Notes: a model not told the origin generated them from the sequence alone. A DNA stretch of 64,000 bases from Ceriagrion tenellum (GCA_963169105.1 OY720636.1:71102123-71166122); one strand, 5' to 3'. Numbered from the stretch's first letter, positions 12,201-27,200 are shown. A program made the numbers and translations.

Positions 12201-15200
12201 AATCACAACTTAAGTTCTTTTTGCCCCCTTCAACAAGGACACTCCCATGAGAATTCAAGCATCTTTTCTTCCCAACCATCTCATACATACCACAATAATT
12301 TTTTGCAATACCCAAGGCAAGACTATTTCAATCGCAAACTATGATGCTTAGGCCAAAAATTCACCACCATTAAGCACAGAATAATCACCAATTACTCTTA
12401 TTCCCATCATTTTCACAATAACTTAAGGGAATTTCACATATAGGACTAAATTACCCAATCATGTCTCATGATGTATTTTCCTAAACAAATCAGTGAAGAG
12501 ACTCCAAGGTGAAAAACTTCAGGAGGGTTAAATCCATTTTGATATACTCACCAGGAGTATGTGATGTATCTGTTACAACAGAAAATACATGCTGAAGTAT
12601 GTCAGTAAAATAGGTCTCATAAAAACTCTGAGCTGCTTTTTCGTGCTGCTCAACATTTTGAAGCAATTGGAAGAGAATCTGAAAAAAAAAGATACACATT
12701 AAGCATTACAAAAAGCCTCGAATGTTCAGAGGTGATGGTAGTTAACTCATATTATGAATTGTTCCATAAAGAATGCCAAATTTTGTTTACAATTTATTAA
12801 ACATTTCCACAAATCATTAAATAAGTCATAATGGCTAAATGGCAACCACATGAAAACATTTATAAAAACGCTTTGTTTTCTGTATAGCACACCAAGAAAA
12901 AAAAAAAGGTCAGCAAAAGAAATTTTTGCAGTGAAACCTCTGCATAATGAAATTCAAGAACCCAAAAAGCAGTAAAATTGTTATATTAAAACTAGTGATG
13001 AGTTGATTCCACTTTTTTTCGATTCCCATTCTTTCAAATCAATTCCCGCTTCCATCGATTCTCATTCCTAATAACAGGTGGGATATTGATATACCAGTAG
13101 CATACGACTATTATTTAAATTCAAGTATTGGCTGAAATTAAATAACAAAGACAATTAAGTCGCTCAAAAAGTATATTTACTAACAAATAGCAAATACATC
13201 CTCAGCTTTCTGAGGTAGATAAAAAGTACAAATTGATAGCCTACCCCCAAAATTACTGAGACAAATATGATGTGATACATGAAATTTGATATGAATATTT
13301 ATCTATCTGGAATCGATGGAATCAGAATCGACTTTAGGTGATCGATTCTCGATACTGATTCTAATCCTGAGAATTGGTGGAATCGAGAATCGACATTTGG
13401 ATTCGACTCATCCTTAATTAAAACTCATGTGTAGTTAAGAAATATTGCACAAATTATCTAGCATGACTATTATGAAGGCATAGCAAGGCATGGAAATTGA
13501 ATTTTCTGCTTTATTTTCTCTACAATTACATGACCCTGAGTCATATCACAACAAAATTTTTTCTCATTTTAATAGAAGCAAGGAAAATTGTTAAATCAAT
13601 GGCCCATTAACATTTCTGATCAATAATTTTGAACAAGGTTTGAAATGTTGGTGCCCTTACATTAATGTGAAGATATCTAAAAATCCAGACTTAATTTCCT
13701 TACATGTTGAACAGTAAGAAATAATTTCTATTTCCTATTGTCTTTATTCCTTTTGTCAATGCAAGGAAGACACGAGACCCCTGAAGTCTCAGTCGACCAG
13801 TCAAATCAAGAGCCAAGGGTTATGGAAAGAGGTCTGGTGTCCAACATTTACAGTCAATGCTACAGGAATCCATGCTGCATATTCAGTCAACATGTTATCA
13901 TCTCACTTCTAAATTGAAGTTAAAATTTATTTCATTTGTCACTTATTTATTTTTTTAGATAAAAATGACACTAAGCACCAAATACAGTAAAACCTCGTTA
14001 ATTCGAAATTGAAGGGACCAAAAAAATTGGACTTCGAATTATCCCGGTTTGAATTAAACGTACTTTCCGAAAATAAACAAATATGTTCCGAATTTTCTAG
14101 AAAATCATTGTAAAACTACATTTTATCAACAGGCACAGATTATACGCTTTTCGGAGTAGTTGATGACCACAATTCTTCAATTTCGTGAGAATAAAATACT
14201 TCGAGGTTATCCGACTTAAGACAAATTGGAGAAGTACGCTTTTTTTAGACACGATTGCACGAAAAATAATGATCTTCGGGCATGAATCTGCATGCAGTGA
14301 TTCACCTGTCAATTGTTTCCAACATCCAACGACAGTGCTGCGTGTTGTGTCAGCCCGCAGATATTGAAACGCCTGCCACGTACGTCCATTACGACAATTT
14401 CCTGCCTCACTGAATTTTTCACCCGTCAATCATCTCAATCTTCACACAAATTGAACTGCGGGTACAGTCGGTTTGAATAAATTTGACGAGATAATTTTTC
14501 AACGTACAGAAGTGGCGATCTTCTGCGTCCACGTTTCATGCTTCAAAATCCAAGTTCTTGGCTAAAGGAGCACCATGCATTGACCTAATAGCACAACTTA
14601 TCCGTCCTTACCATCAGTGTGATTATCCATGGACCTGTACTAGGTCTCAAGTGCCCATGCTTTCCGAGAATGCGTTACATGTTCTTCCCTTTTGGATGGA
14701 GAGAACGGTAGAGCCGTAGAGCATCAACTGACGGTCAGCTAGGGTCTCCCCTCCCTTCCTGAGCACGGAAACCCAGGAAAAAATTATGACGCAGTTTAGG
14801 AAACTCTCCCCTCATAAGCACCCTATACCTTCTCCCTCCCGTACCTAGTGATTCACAAGAAGTGTGGGGGAAGAGTAAATATATAATAAAAAGAACACAG
14901 AGAAAGTTGGCAAGTTTGGCTTTCCAGCGACCAGGGGAAGACACAGGAATCTGAGGATCAAAGCGATGTAAGTTAGAGAGGTGGTTTTCCGATAATGCAC
15001 ATGCTTAACCAGGAAAACAGATCAAGATAGTCACTCTGGACTACTACACCACGTCTATTTCAGATGAATGGAATGAAAAATTTTACCTTGTCCATATGAT
15101 AATATGTATGTTGTAAGTCAGTGAAAAATTCCAGCAGAATTCCAAAGATTGAGTTCGATTTTCTGTCAAAAATGGCATTTATGATTTTGCAAAAATTTTT

Positions 15201-18200
15201 GTTATATTTCCAAAGAATACATTGAAGACTTTTTTGGTAAAGTTTTATTGGAAATGAAAATGGTTATAAATGTTTGAATGACCATTCAAGCTACCAGCTA
15301 CCTAAAAACACATTACAAAAGTTATTTTTTGGAAAAAATGAACCTATAGTAGTTTGTTTACTTTTCTTTTCGTAGAATTCGTGCACATGTTTACACAGAA
15401 TTCTCAAGGCTTGGAAAAGATTTTCATCGAAATTTAGTCTTTCTTGTAGCACCATTTCCACTGTCGAGATAGAAGAAAATGCCTCTTTACGAGTCACTCG
15501 CGCATTTATCAGCTGCTCTTCGGCCTCCTCTTCTCCATCCGAATCACTTACTTCTATCCCACATCTGTCGCCATTGAGTTCATTTGACTTAGCAACCAGA
15601 GTCTCTTCGAAATTGGTGACCACATTGTCATCGCAACGGACGTATTCTGGAAAATAAGTTGGACACTCAATTTCACCAGGAATTTCAGGCCAGTGGAAAT
15701 CTTCACTTGAACTTACGTTAAAAGCCATTTCTTCCCCAAAACTGGCTTTACGGAAGCAGTTTGCAATAACAGATGAGGAAACTTCATTCCAAGACGCACA
15801 GATATTCTTCATCGCATCCAGCATGTTCCACTTCCTAATGTCTTGAACGGGAATATTTCTTGTGGCCTCCCTGATCATGTACCTCACCAAGTTCTTTCTA
15901 TACGATCCCTTGAGGCAATAAATAATGCCCTAATCAAGAGGCTGCTTGTAGCTAGAGGTGTTAGCAGGAAGGAAAACGACTCAAATATTATTTAGATTGA
16001 GCCCTTCAATGTTGTGAGAAATGCACTGATCTATTAAAAGCAGAATTTTTCGATTCTGGCCAGACATTCTTCTCTCAAAACTTGTAAGCCACTCACAAAA
16101 TAAAGCTGCGGTCATCCACGCATTTTCATTGGCACGATAACCATAAGGAAGGGTTTGCATTCCTTTGAAACACATAGGTTGGGCGTATTTTCCTATCACC
16201 ATTGGCTGAAGTTTTTCGGTGCCATCAGAGTTGCAACACAGTGCGACAGTCAGCCTTTCCTTGCTTTTCTTCCCTCCACGGCATCTGTCTCCTTTCGCAG
16301 TGAGCATCCAATTCGGCAGAATGTTATAGAAGATTCCACTCTCATCCATATTAAAAATATCTTTGGATCGTAGTCTTGAAAAATGTGTCTAACATTTTCT
16401 CGCCATCTTTCAGCAGCACCTACGTCCACTGATTTGCCTACTCCAGACACAATATTATTCCTCTTCTGGAATCTCTGCAGTCATCCATTGGAGCACTTAA
16501 ATTCTTTGCCTAATTTAAGAGCGATTATTTCTGCCTTCTATTTTACTAAGGGACATGACAAAAAGATATTATTTGCCCTACATTGGAAGAACCAATCCAA
16601 CAACTAGCTCTATACCTTTATGTGCTTGACTCCCCGATTTCTTTTCTTCCTGCCATCGTCCTTTATGTTTGTGATAGAATTGCATCATGATTTTTAATGT
16701 AAGTCGACAGCGTTGGTTGCGGAATTTTATTACATTTATTTTTTATTTATTACTTTATACTGTATTTATACTTTTTTTATTATTTATATTTTATATTATT
16801 TTATATATTTATATTTTATATTATTTATACTGAATTTATTACTGTATTGCTTTGCGATTTCCGTTTTTGTTTTCACCCCAGTATCCACCTCACGAAGAAT
16901 ACTTAGTCCTGGCACAGGGTCCCCTTGAGTTAATGTTAAAAAGTGAATCTTATTTCATTTTCGTGTTATATGTTTCACAGCATAGTCAAGTATAAAGGCG
17001 TAAGTCATAGATGGGAAAGAAATTAACTAAATAATGGAATGGAGAATACTGGATCTGGAATATCTCCACGATGCCCATTTGGGATGAATTTCTCTTTCAT
17101 ACTATTGTGGATAAATAGTTCGTAAAATCGAGGAGTGATTCGGTAATCACCTGATGTATAGAAGGACCTATGCTACTCTGCAAGAAATTTATTGCCGTTA
17201 TCAGGATTTTACCACAGAGAAGAATTAGGTTTCAGCCTCAGCTGCAGCAGATTTTTATGGCCCTTACCTCTACCTATGAAGAAAGCATTTGAAATAATGC
17301 CTTTATCTCATAAACTAAGTGTAACAAACAATCGTAATATAACTACCACCTCTTAGTTCCCTATGGAAATGATTTTTAGTTGGCAATCATTTACCTAGCA
17401 AAATTTTCGTCCTGTTTAGAAGACGTTTATAAAGCAAGTTCTGCATTTGTTAAGTTTCTCTTTCTTACTAATGTGGATAAAGTTCCAAAAATCATGCAGT
17501 GATTTGGTTATCACTTTTTATATACGAGGCATTTCATTAGCTTTTATGTTTATCTTACCAAAGATGGCATATGAAGGACACCATTAGATAAAATGGCATT
17601 CACCATAACACACGACGCAAAAAGATAATGCATTGAAGGTTAAAAAAATAATCACATAATTAGTTAACTGAATTTATGCTTCACAGAATGTAACTATAAG
17701 CACGAATCATCAAAGTTGAAAGAGACTTGCTCATGAGTTTATGTTTCTTACTCGAACTTCAATGAGTGGTGAAACCGTTTGGCCTGGAACGAAATGAAAT
17801 TTCTTCCCAAGTTCGTATATTCAGTAGGCAAAATGAAAGAAAATCACAAATATTGACCTGAGAAGAATTTTTAAATGGACTAAGTATTTTGCTCTTTTTA
17901 CCTTTTATGGAGCCAGAAAGAAAAGGTGATTGGAAGCACAGATGGGCCAGCAACCATCTTAACTGCATAGATGTTAGAAACATCGACAAGAATTCGATTG
18001 GTGAAGTGCTGACTTTGCAAGAGAAGGCATTTACTGGGCGGCAGTTGAAGCGTTTGTTTGTTCTCCACGAACTGTGATCTGAGGTTCTATTTTCTTCGGT
18101 ATCATTCTCCACAACCTCCACAATATTTGATCAGTACAAAAATCTCGCCACTTAGGACAGGAAATTTAGTACACTGCAAGCTCATTAAGACATGGAAAAT

Positions 18201-21200
18201 GTCCGGATCACGCCCAATTTGTCGTCAAGCGATTAGTAATTGAAACGAAATGATATTTCTACTCAAGTTTGTATCTCCAGGAGGCGATGTGGAAGAAACT
18301 ACAAATAACGACCTGAGAAGGATTTTTTAAATGGACTGAGTCCTTTGCTCATTTTACATGTGATTGAGCGATAAAGAAAGGGTGATTGGAAGTGCAGTTG
18401 GGCCAGCTATCGTCTTAACTGCGTAGATGATAGAAACAAACATCTATTTGAAACGCCCATCCAAGTTGCACGTCCAAATTAGCTGCAGATTAAGAAAGCT
18501 AGAAAAAGGGGGGGGGGAAAGTGGAAATATTTTTCGCGATTAATTAAAAAGATTGGAAAATACTAGGGGTGGGTCATCGAATCTGCCTACCCCCCCCCCC
18601 CGAATCTCCAAGATTCAAGGATTCGAGTGTGGATTCGATGAGATTCGAAAAAGAACACGAGGGGTTCTAAATAACACCGCAATCTGTGTTGCAGTTAAAA
18701 TGTGAATGACTCTTATATTAATGCTACTAATACTTTTATCCTCAATAAAATTAAATCAAGGAACGCTATCTGAAATAGTTTATTCTAAATAGGCGATAAT
18801 ATAACTTTCGAAGTCACTACTGTTTACGTTGCAACTTATAGCTTCCCGGGGTTTCCAGGCCTCAGGATTTGAAATAGTTTCTCATTGGTGCTTTTTGCGA
18901 TTGTTTTTTTCTCGCGGTCTACAAATAGCGCTATCTGTAGGCAACCATGGGAACTCAGGATTGGCGCCGCTCTGTTAACTATAAATGCACATGCTGGAGA
19001 GGTGAACACATTGATTGATGTTGACATTGAGAGATTTTGCTGTTGTAGCAGGCTTTCAAGTTGCATATTTTGGGGTAGTTTTGAACCATTGGCTTGGACA
19101 ATAAACATGTCGGAGGTTTGGAAGCATTTCACTACCTGTGAAAAAAAACAGTAAATTCGCCAGATGTAGTTATTGTGGTGCACAGATTTCCAGAGGCGGG
19201 AAAAGTATGACCACGTCGGCAATGAAGAAGCATTTAAAACAGCATTCCGGTTTAATTTCTGAACAGCAAACGAGGGGGAATATTCATCCTGCATTAATGG
19301 ACGAATTTGAAAGTGAGGATGGTGAAGGTGCCTTTTCGTCTACCTTAAGTGCATCCACTTCAAGTTCCCCGACTCGTGAAAATTGTTTTTTCAAGCAAAC
19401 CAAAAATTCAGGACTGATACAAAGCAGCAGACCTTGAAGGAAGCTTTCTATCGCTCCCAGAAGTTTAAACCTGGGAATCCAAGAGCGGAGCACATAACAA
19501 AATTAGTGGGGCAAATGATGTGTGTGGACAATCAGCCATTCAGTGTTGTCGAGGATAGAGGTTTCCGTGCTCTCATTTCCTATTTGGAGCCCCGTTATAC
19601 CATTCCTCCGAGAAAACAATTGTCTTCCGTGGTGATTCCTACTTTTTACGAGAAGGTTAGAAGTGATGTAAAGAGCTTCCTTCTTTACTTATTCCCATTA
19701 ATTTTTGGTTTTGGACCATATGCATCAGTTTTTCATTTTAAGGCTTTTTGTTAAGTTTTCTACCAATTTTCCATATTATCTGTACATACATTTTAATGAT
19801 TGCATTTTTCTTTGATTTCTTCTTTAGGAAAAAAGTGATGAGCCTGTGAGTAATTCTTCCACGACACACGCCATGTGGGCTCATTACTCTAAAATAATGA
19901 ATTCACAACCAGAAGTGATGAAGTGTAGGGATGAGGTGCAGGAGTTAAATTCATACTTGAGGGAGGAACTCCTTCCTCCTGAAACAGAGCCCCTGGAGTA
20001 CTGGAGAGGCAAAACCTTGCACCCGACATTAAAGATCATCAGTCGTGAATTTCTTTGCATCCCTGCTGCTACTGTTTCGTCTGAGAGACTGTTTAGTGTG
20101 TGACGAAAAACGCAACTGGTTGGACCCAGAGCTTTTTCCTATTTTTCAAGTAAATATCTTACAACATCAATTGCTCATGACATATATTTCTTCCTGAAAT
20201 ATGCATGCTGTGAGTAAATTTTCAGTGTTTTTAGCTGGTATTTACCTGGTGGATTTGTGATGGACTGATCAACACCAAAGGAGGTAGGTAAGTGCATAAT
20301 TTATTAGAATTTTTTTGAAGATGGATTCGAGATTCGATTCAAATCCCTGTAAGATTCGATTTTGGATTTGGATTCGATAAAATTGTGGATTCGACCCACC
20401 CCTAGAAAATACGAAACTCAAAAATATGAAGCGCCGATTTTTTGGTCCCACCAATTTTGTATAATTGAGTTGCTACTGTATTAGAGAACTAATGCTGTCC
20501 TGGAACCCAGTTAATAGGTATCAGGACCTACAGGTCAATGATGATAAGAATAATTTTAAAAAGTACAGGCATCTACGCATGATTTGAATTGCCCATTAGG
20601 AACAAGGTATTACTTTCGTTAAGGATGTAGAGGGCACACATCAAAGCATACAAATACAGGTTGGAGGGGTAAATAGTGTCAATGATCAAATACATATCCT
20701 ATCAGATATACATAAGAAGTAAAAATTTACTTGCCTGTAGTCCAGTGTCAGCCACATTTCTCATGGTGTGCTTAAAAGCCCAAATGATAGAATCTAGTAC
20801 TAATTTAAACTGTGCTGGAGGTATACTGAGAAACGCAGGGAAGCAATGGTTATTCACAGCCTGAAAATAATCAAAACAGCTAACTTTAGTAAGTCATTAA
20901 TTGTTAAAAGTTATTTCAACACATAAAAAATCTTTATCAAGCATTCAAAACACACCTAAATTATATTAAGCCATGAACGATCCAAAATGCAAGCTATTCA
21001 GTTTCACATTCAAGCTTCACACTTGAAAATATTTTGTCATTAAACTAGAAGATTGTCTTAGTGAATGCCTAACATTAAATACTGCACCGCAAAGTGCAAA
21101 ATTAATGATTCAACAGTTAAATCATAAGATTAGTAGATAGGGATACGATAATGACAAACGTAAATTCTCAATTAGCAGGATGCATTTACCCTTCAAATGG

Positions 21201-24200
21201 CCAACTATTGTCACATAACATATTCAGAGCAGTTCTGGATCATTACAATTTGACACAATTGATACCTTGATAATCATCACTGCCCATTATGAGAATAAAT
21301 CTTTTGAGCTTCTATTAAGCAGGTGCCAGCCACGGTGACAGACATATTTTGGGCCTCAATGCAACTTATTAGGCATAGAAAAATGACATCCAATGCAAGT
21401 ATCTAATGTATTTCCAAATGTATACTTTCACAAAAGAAAATACTCACTTGTAGTAACAGAAAGAAGTTAGTTCGATGCTCTGGATATTCCTCAAAGTCCT
21501 TATTAATCATCTCTAATGTACACTCAAACACAGCATCAAATATTTTTGGTACTTCCCCAGTAATATGGCTCTCCAGCTTATTTACTATAGTGGCCATGGT
21601 ACTAAGAACTTCTGGTTCCCTTGCTGATGGTACCCTTGTTTGTTGGTAGTCCAAAAGAACAGTGTCCAGAAGAGGTGGAATAAAATTTTCAAGAACCTGA
21701 AAAGAATGCAAATAGACGTAAACAAGATAATATTATTAACAAAACATGTGGACAAGAAAATGGTACTCTCATAGGATGTCTGTATTTCCAGATATTTCTT
21801 TCTTTTTGAGGGGCAAAGCGGTCCATTGGCCACAAAATTCAGTTTGTGGGGTCCTAAGTAGGCACAGGTCATAATCTAGTTGGTGTTCCACTCTTTCATC
21901 CAGGAGGACATAAAAACGATTGAAGTAGAGTTGCAAAGGCAAAATGGAATCATAAGAGTATCTAGAAAGTATGTCATATAAGCATGGCCAAAGAAATATA
22001 ATTTTTTCCAAAAAACGTTTCACTAGTCTCAATTACCCCTTGCTATGACATTTTAAAATCATTTTATATCATTCAGTGGCTATGAAGTGATCAAAATTTA
22101 TTCTTCCTAAATCAATTTAATTAAAAATCACAAGTAGATTTAATTCATGTCGTATTCCTAGTGCCTCACTACTTCAACAACATCCACTCAGGATTCAGGA
22201 AGTATCCAGTTTATGTGACCCCATGATAAAATTCTTAGGAATCAGATTTTATTTAACAAAAATTCATTGAAGGTAGGTTCACTACTAGAAGGTAGGTGGA
22301 CTTTGTACCAGGGAGGTTTCATAATAATAGACACTCATTGACAGTAATTTTACATGTGTGGTGTATGCAAAGGCCCAGGGACTGGGCCATGACTTTGTAA
22401 TATCGAGGATTTGTTACATGGAGATTACCTATGTGGGGAGATTTTTCTGCATAAACCTTTGTCACACGTAACAAAAATATTGTTCAACAACATAACAATG
22501 TATTTAAGATGGATGAAAACAAGAGAGAAATCAACATGTGCCTATATGATGTTTACTCAAAAAAAATATTTCATACAACATTTAGTTTTCAAATACTCAC
22601 CAACTGAGGATCATTCGATCGACTGACCCAATCAGATATCAGCTTCAAAGTTTCCTTTTTCACAACACGCATACTTTTGATCAGGGGCTGCTTCGTAACT
22701 GCCTCTCCATTCAATGCAATGGCAGCAGTTATGTTCTCTCCCATAGCTTTATACACATTCAACATATCCAAATAAATTCGCCCAAGTTGTGACATATATG
22801 GATGACCCAATGCCTTGCAAGCTCTTACATTAGTCTTCAGTATGCTAGCCAGCTGCTTGACAGCATCCTGCTCCTTAAGTACATCAACATTCTGAAAAAA
22901 AAATCAAGATTTTTGAAGGGGCTCTACTGACAAATAACAATGGCGCCACAGATGCCAATTCCACACACAATGTTAGGGGAGGAAAACATTTAGAAGCATT
23001 ACTGGGTTAAAATTCATCCAAAATGTCAATAAAAAACAAACTATTATAGCGAAAAAACTTTTCTTTAACACTGAAAGAGACCTGAAAGGAAGGAACTTCA
23101 TCCTTAAGTAGTAAAAGAAAGAAAAATATTGGCATGAGGCCAAAAGAGTTGGTATATTTACAGAAAACAAGGTTATTCAAAGAAGACTGAAGATGATACA
23201 TTTCTGTTTATTGATGCTAGACAGAAAATGTGAAGTCACTAAATAACACATAACATTTGAATGACTTTACATGACTATAGGTCTTCAAAAACACCACGAG
23301 GGTAAATTGCAGCTTCGCTCTCAATTATTTGATTTTTCTCTGAAATTTTCTTCAAACTTATATTGAAATTCCTCCTCAATTGGCAATCACTTGATTAAAA
23401 TTAAAAGGTTACTTAATAGAGAAATCGACACATTTTCTCAAAAAATTGTAAGTAAAACAAGATAACAATACTTAATAATTCTTCTATGATGTCCACACAA
23501 CCCCTCTTCCCATTCACCATTAGTGATAATAGAAAAAACAGCGTGACATGAACATAAGAGACACACATATTTAGCACACAACTCACAGCTGCCCTTTCCC
23601 TCATACTTTCCCTATTCCTTCCCATATCATGACCTGTTTCCCAACTTCTGGCCAAATGATCCATAATTTTAAGTTCAGACTTGTGACTGATGAAAAATCA
23701 TTAGATAAAAACACCTTCTAGAAGCAACAACTTACAAAAATTAACAAGGTGAAAAGGAAATGAGGATAATAAGGAAAGTCAAGCCAACATATAAAATAAT
23801 TACAGGCTACAATAATAGAGACTGTAAACCTAGCAGAGGAAAATCTTACCTTGGTAGCTTGACTAATGATATCATCCCAAACTTGATTAGGCAGCATCAT
23901 ATACTTTTCAATCAGATGCTCTTGAGCCACCTGGTCCACCTGAGCACTAATCATGTGCCCAACAGCTTCATAAAATGTATGAACCTTTTGAAGAAAAAGA
24001 ATAAAATGACAATACAACTAAGATATACCTGTTCTCATAGTTCACTTATTTTGAATACGACTGATAACTTCTACTGTGTATTAAGTTCACCAACTGCCAC
24101 CAAAAAATATCCTGGCCATTTAAAGATAGGTGAAATAATAAATTGAAAGAACTTAAACAGAAATGATAAAATACTGTTCTTGGTGGCAGTACAAACACCC

Positions 24201-27200
24201 CCTGCCAGCAAAACTAGGGATATTGAGCAGTAATCCTACCTACGCTATTTATTCACCGCTGAAATCAGAGGGTTCAGAGGAAACTAGGTGGGACAAACAA
24301 CAGTTAAAATAAGATGAGAGTCATGGATCTGGAAACAAGTTTTAACAGGCTACAAGCAGCAGAATCAAGACTTTTGATTGAAATAAAATGTTTAACAAGA
24401 TGACAACACTTGAAGGAAATATCAGACAAAAATGGATGCCTTATTTAAGGCACCTAATGAGAACTAGTTATTTTATGAGTAGTAGAAAATTAATGAAATG
24501 AGGAAGCCTAAAATGGTACTAAATAAAAGACAAAAGGGACTCAGGAGGGCAAGGACAATACAAAAATAAACTCAGGGATAAACGGATCCTGGGTGAAGTA
24601 AAAGGAGGAGTTAATATTTATTGTGAGAAAGAAAACTATTTTTCCCATCAGAAAATGCGTCCCACTGGACAAAATGGAACATTGGGGATCATTAGAATTT
24701 AAATGCTCAGAAAAACTCTGGCCAGCCACACCACAACTGGGAATTTATATGCCATCTTTTAAAGGTTAAGCCCATAGATCATCACAAATAGAAGATACAA
24801 AGATGAGAAAAAAAATTAGAGGATAATTTATTGTTTAACTTAAGAGCATACTTGAACTCAATGACTTATGTTTACACATCATTTGAGTTGATTCTCATCA
24901 TTATAAAAATTAATATCCAAGGATAAAAAGTGAACACAGCAAGGATTAAAAAATTTCCACCAGTAATTAAATGTTCCATCATATTTGTTATGAACTGTGA
25001 CCAATTTCTAAAGAATTTCCCTCATTCTAAATTTTTCAAGGTGATCAGTACCATTCCCAACAAAAAATAAATTAAGGTCTTTCATCTTGATTTTCCAGAT
25101 TTCATCAATGGTTTAAAAGAAACACTTTCAAAAATAAGACCATATAGACACGAGTCTGACAGAAAATTAACTCCAGTTTCAAAAATAGAAATATATAGTT
25201 CAAACAATTATAAAAAACTCACAAGATGATGAATATCCTCTTAAAATCTATGCTGTTCCAATACAATAAACATAAAACAAAATAGCATGTCACAATGTGG
25301 CTTATTGTTACCTGCTGTGGTTGTAAGTCACATATTATGGAACTGATAGTATTTAAGATCTCTTCAATGAATGGCATTCCTTCACCCATCTGCACAGTCA
25401 CAAAATGACGACGACATTTAATAGCTATTTTGATGAATGTGTCACATGCCATGTCTTGAACACCATCATGGGTCTCTGTAATTGGAAAGAAAATTTACCA
25501 TATAAAAAAGCACCTTAGAATAAACTAAGAATGTCTCGTTAAGCAGCTATGTTAGTTGATCCTACTTTCAATATTGCACAAGTTTCCAGCTAAAACTGCC
25601 TCAGTCAATCACTGAATTAGATCACTAGAATTTTCTCGACAGAGTATTTCATCACTTCAAGATTTGGATAGTCAACCTCCAAGAATTGGAAAAGATATAA
25701 TAGATATGCATTAATATATGGGTCAATCTATTTCAAATTACCCAGGCAATGTTGCTCAACATTTTTTATTTCCCTGGATTTTTTTCCATGTGTTCCCTAT
25801 TGGTACACAGTCACTAAACAGTAATTGAAAAAATTTTATAAGCCATAGTTTTTGTCTGGCACCCATTTTTAAAATGGCGGTTGGACAAATTTTTACGAAA
25901 AATATGGTTTGCGGAAAGTTAAATTGCCAAGCTATTTTTAAAGGTATCAGAATAATTCAAAAACAAGTGTGTTCAGCATGAAATATACTTCAGGTATAAT
26001 GTTTTTAAATTTTTCTATCATGCAAGAGAGTCAGTCAAACTCTTTCTGTAAAAACTCAGAAAACTTTATCAATCGTTACTTTTTAAGACCATGCATTTTT
26101 CTGAAGGAAACAAGACTCACTAATAATATGTTATTTCTGGGTTGAATACTTACATAACTACCTGCAGTATAAGTTTTAGTCCTGAGAATGCACTCCTTTT
26201 TTTTCTAGAGCTTTTCAAAATGGCCGAAAGCCTTCTAACGTCAATTTTCTGAGGTTCATTCAGTCCATATTTAGACATTGACTTGAGGAAGCTTAAGTTT
26301 TAGTCCTGAGAGTGCACTCCTTATTTCTTCTAGAGCTTTTCAAAAATGGCCGAAAGCCTTTTAACGTCAATTTTCTCAAGTCAATGTCTAAATATGGACT
26401 GAATGAACCTCAGAAAATTGACGTTAGAAGGCTTTCGGCCATTTTGAAAAGCTCTAGAAAAAAAAGGAGTGCATTCTCAGGACTAAAACTTATACTGCAG
26501 GTAGTTATGTAAGTATTCAACCCAGAAATAACATCTTATTAGTGAGTCTTGTTTCCTTCAGAAAAATGCATGGTCTTAAAAAGTAACGATTGATAAAGTT
26601 TTCTGAGTTTTTACAAAAAGAGTTTGACTGACTCTCTTGCATGATAGAAAAATTTAAAAACATTATACCTGAAGTATATTTCATGCTGAACACACTTGTT
26701 TTTGAATTATTCTGATACCTTTAAAAATAGCTTGGCAATTAAACTTTCCGCTGGCCATGTTTTTCATTAAAATTTGCCCAACCGCCATTATAAGAATGGC
26801 TGCCAGGAAAAAAACTAACGCTTGTAAAATTTTTTCAAATAGTTTTTTGTGGCTGTATACCTATAGGGAACTCATGATAAAAAAATCTGGATAATAAAAA
26901 ATGTTAATCAACAAATTTTATTTATATTGGGTGATTTGAAATGGATAGACCCAAATATTAGTCAAAACTTACTGCTTTATTAAGACTGTAATTCTCTCAT
27001 CCTAAATTGAAAAATAAATTCAACTACTGAGGCTTTAAAACAAATAATTTAAAATAACCAAATGTGTGTGGTATATACCAAATCCATCTAGTCTCTTCCA
27101 CTCAGTTATTAGTTGGCTTCATAAAATGACATAATATATCACAATGCTGTGTCAAAAATAAATATCAAAGAAAAAATTGATATTTTCCCCACAAATGAAA

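Larger units (their letters stand above)
13985..20478. mobile_element. Tigger/pogo-type DNA transposon, interrupted by a hAT
   Basis: The left end CAGTAAAACCTCGTTAATT and the right end, read on the minus strand as CAGTAGCAACTCAATTATA, are diverged inverted repeats. Both continue into a shared GGGACCAAAAAA motif about 30 bases in. A TA dinucleotide flanks each end (13983-13984 and 20479-20480), as expected for Tc1/mariner and pogo elements. Inside lies a broken Tigger transposase on the minus strand (15291-16560). Without the nested hAT at 18564-20404, about 4.65 kb remains. That is long for a Tigger, so other insertions or duplications are likely. Confidence 0.8.

Noticed and set aside
16713..16928. 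71-codon plus-strand frame rich in Tyr and Phe
   Set aside because: It is translated from AT-rich simple sequence (TATTTATT repeats).
26312..26512. 66-codon plus-strand frame in the inverted repeat
   Set aside because: It spans the spacer and right arm of the palindrome, and the mirrored arm has no matching frame, so it is incidental.
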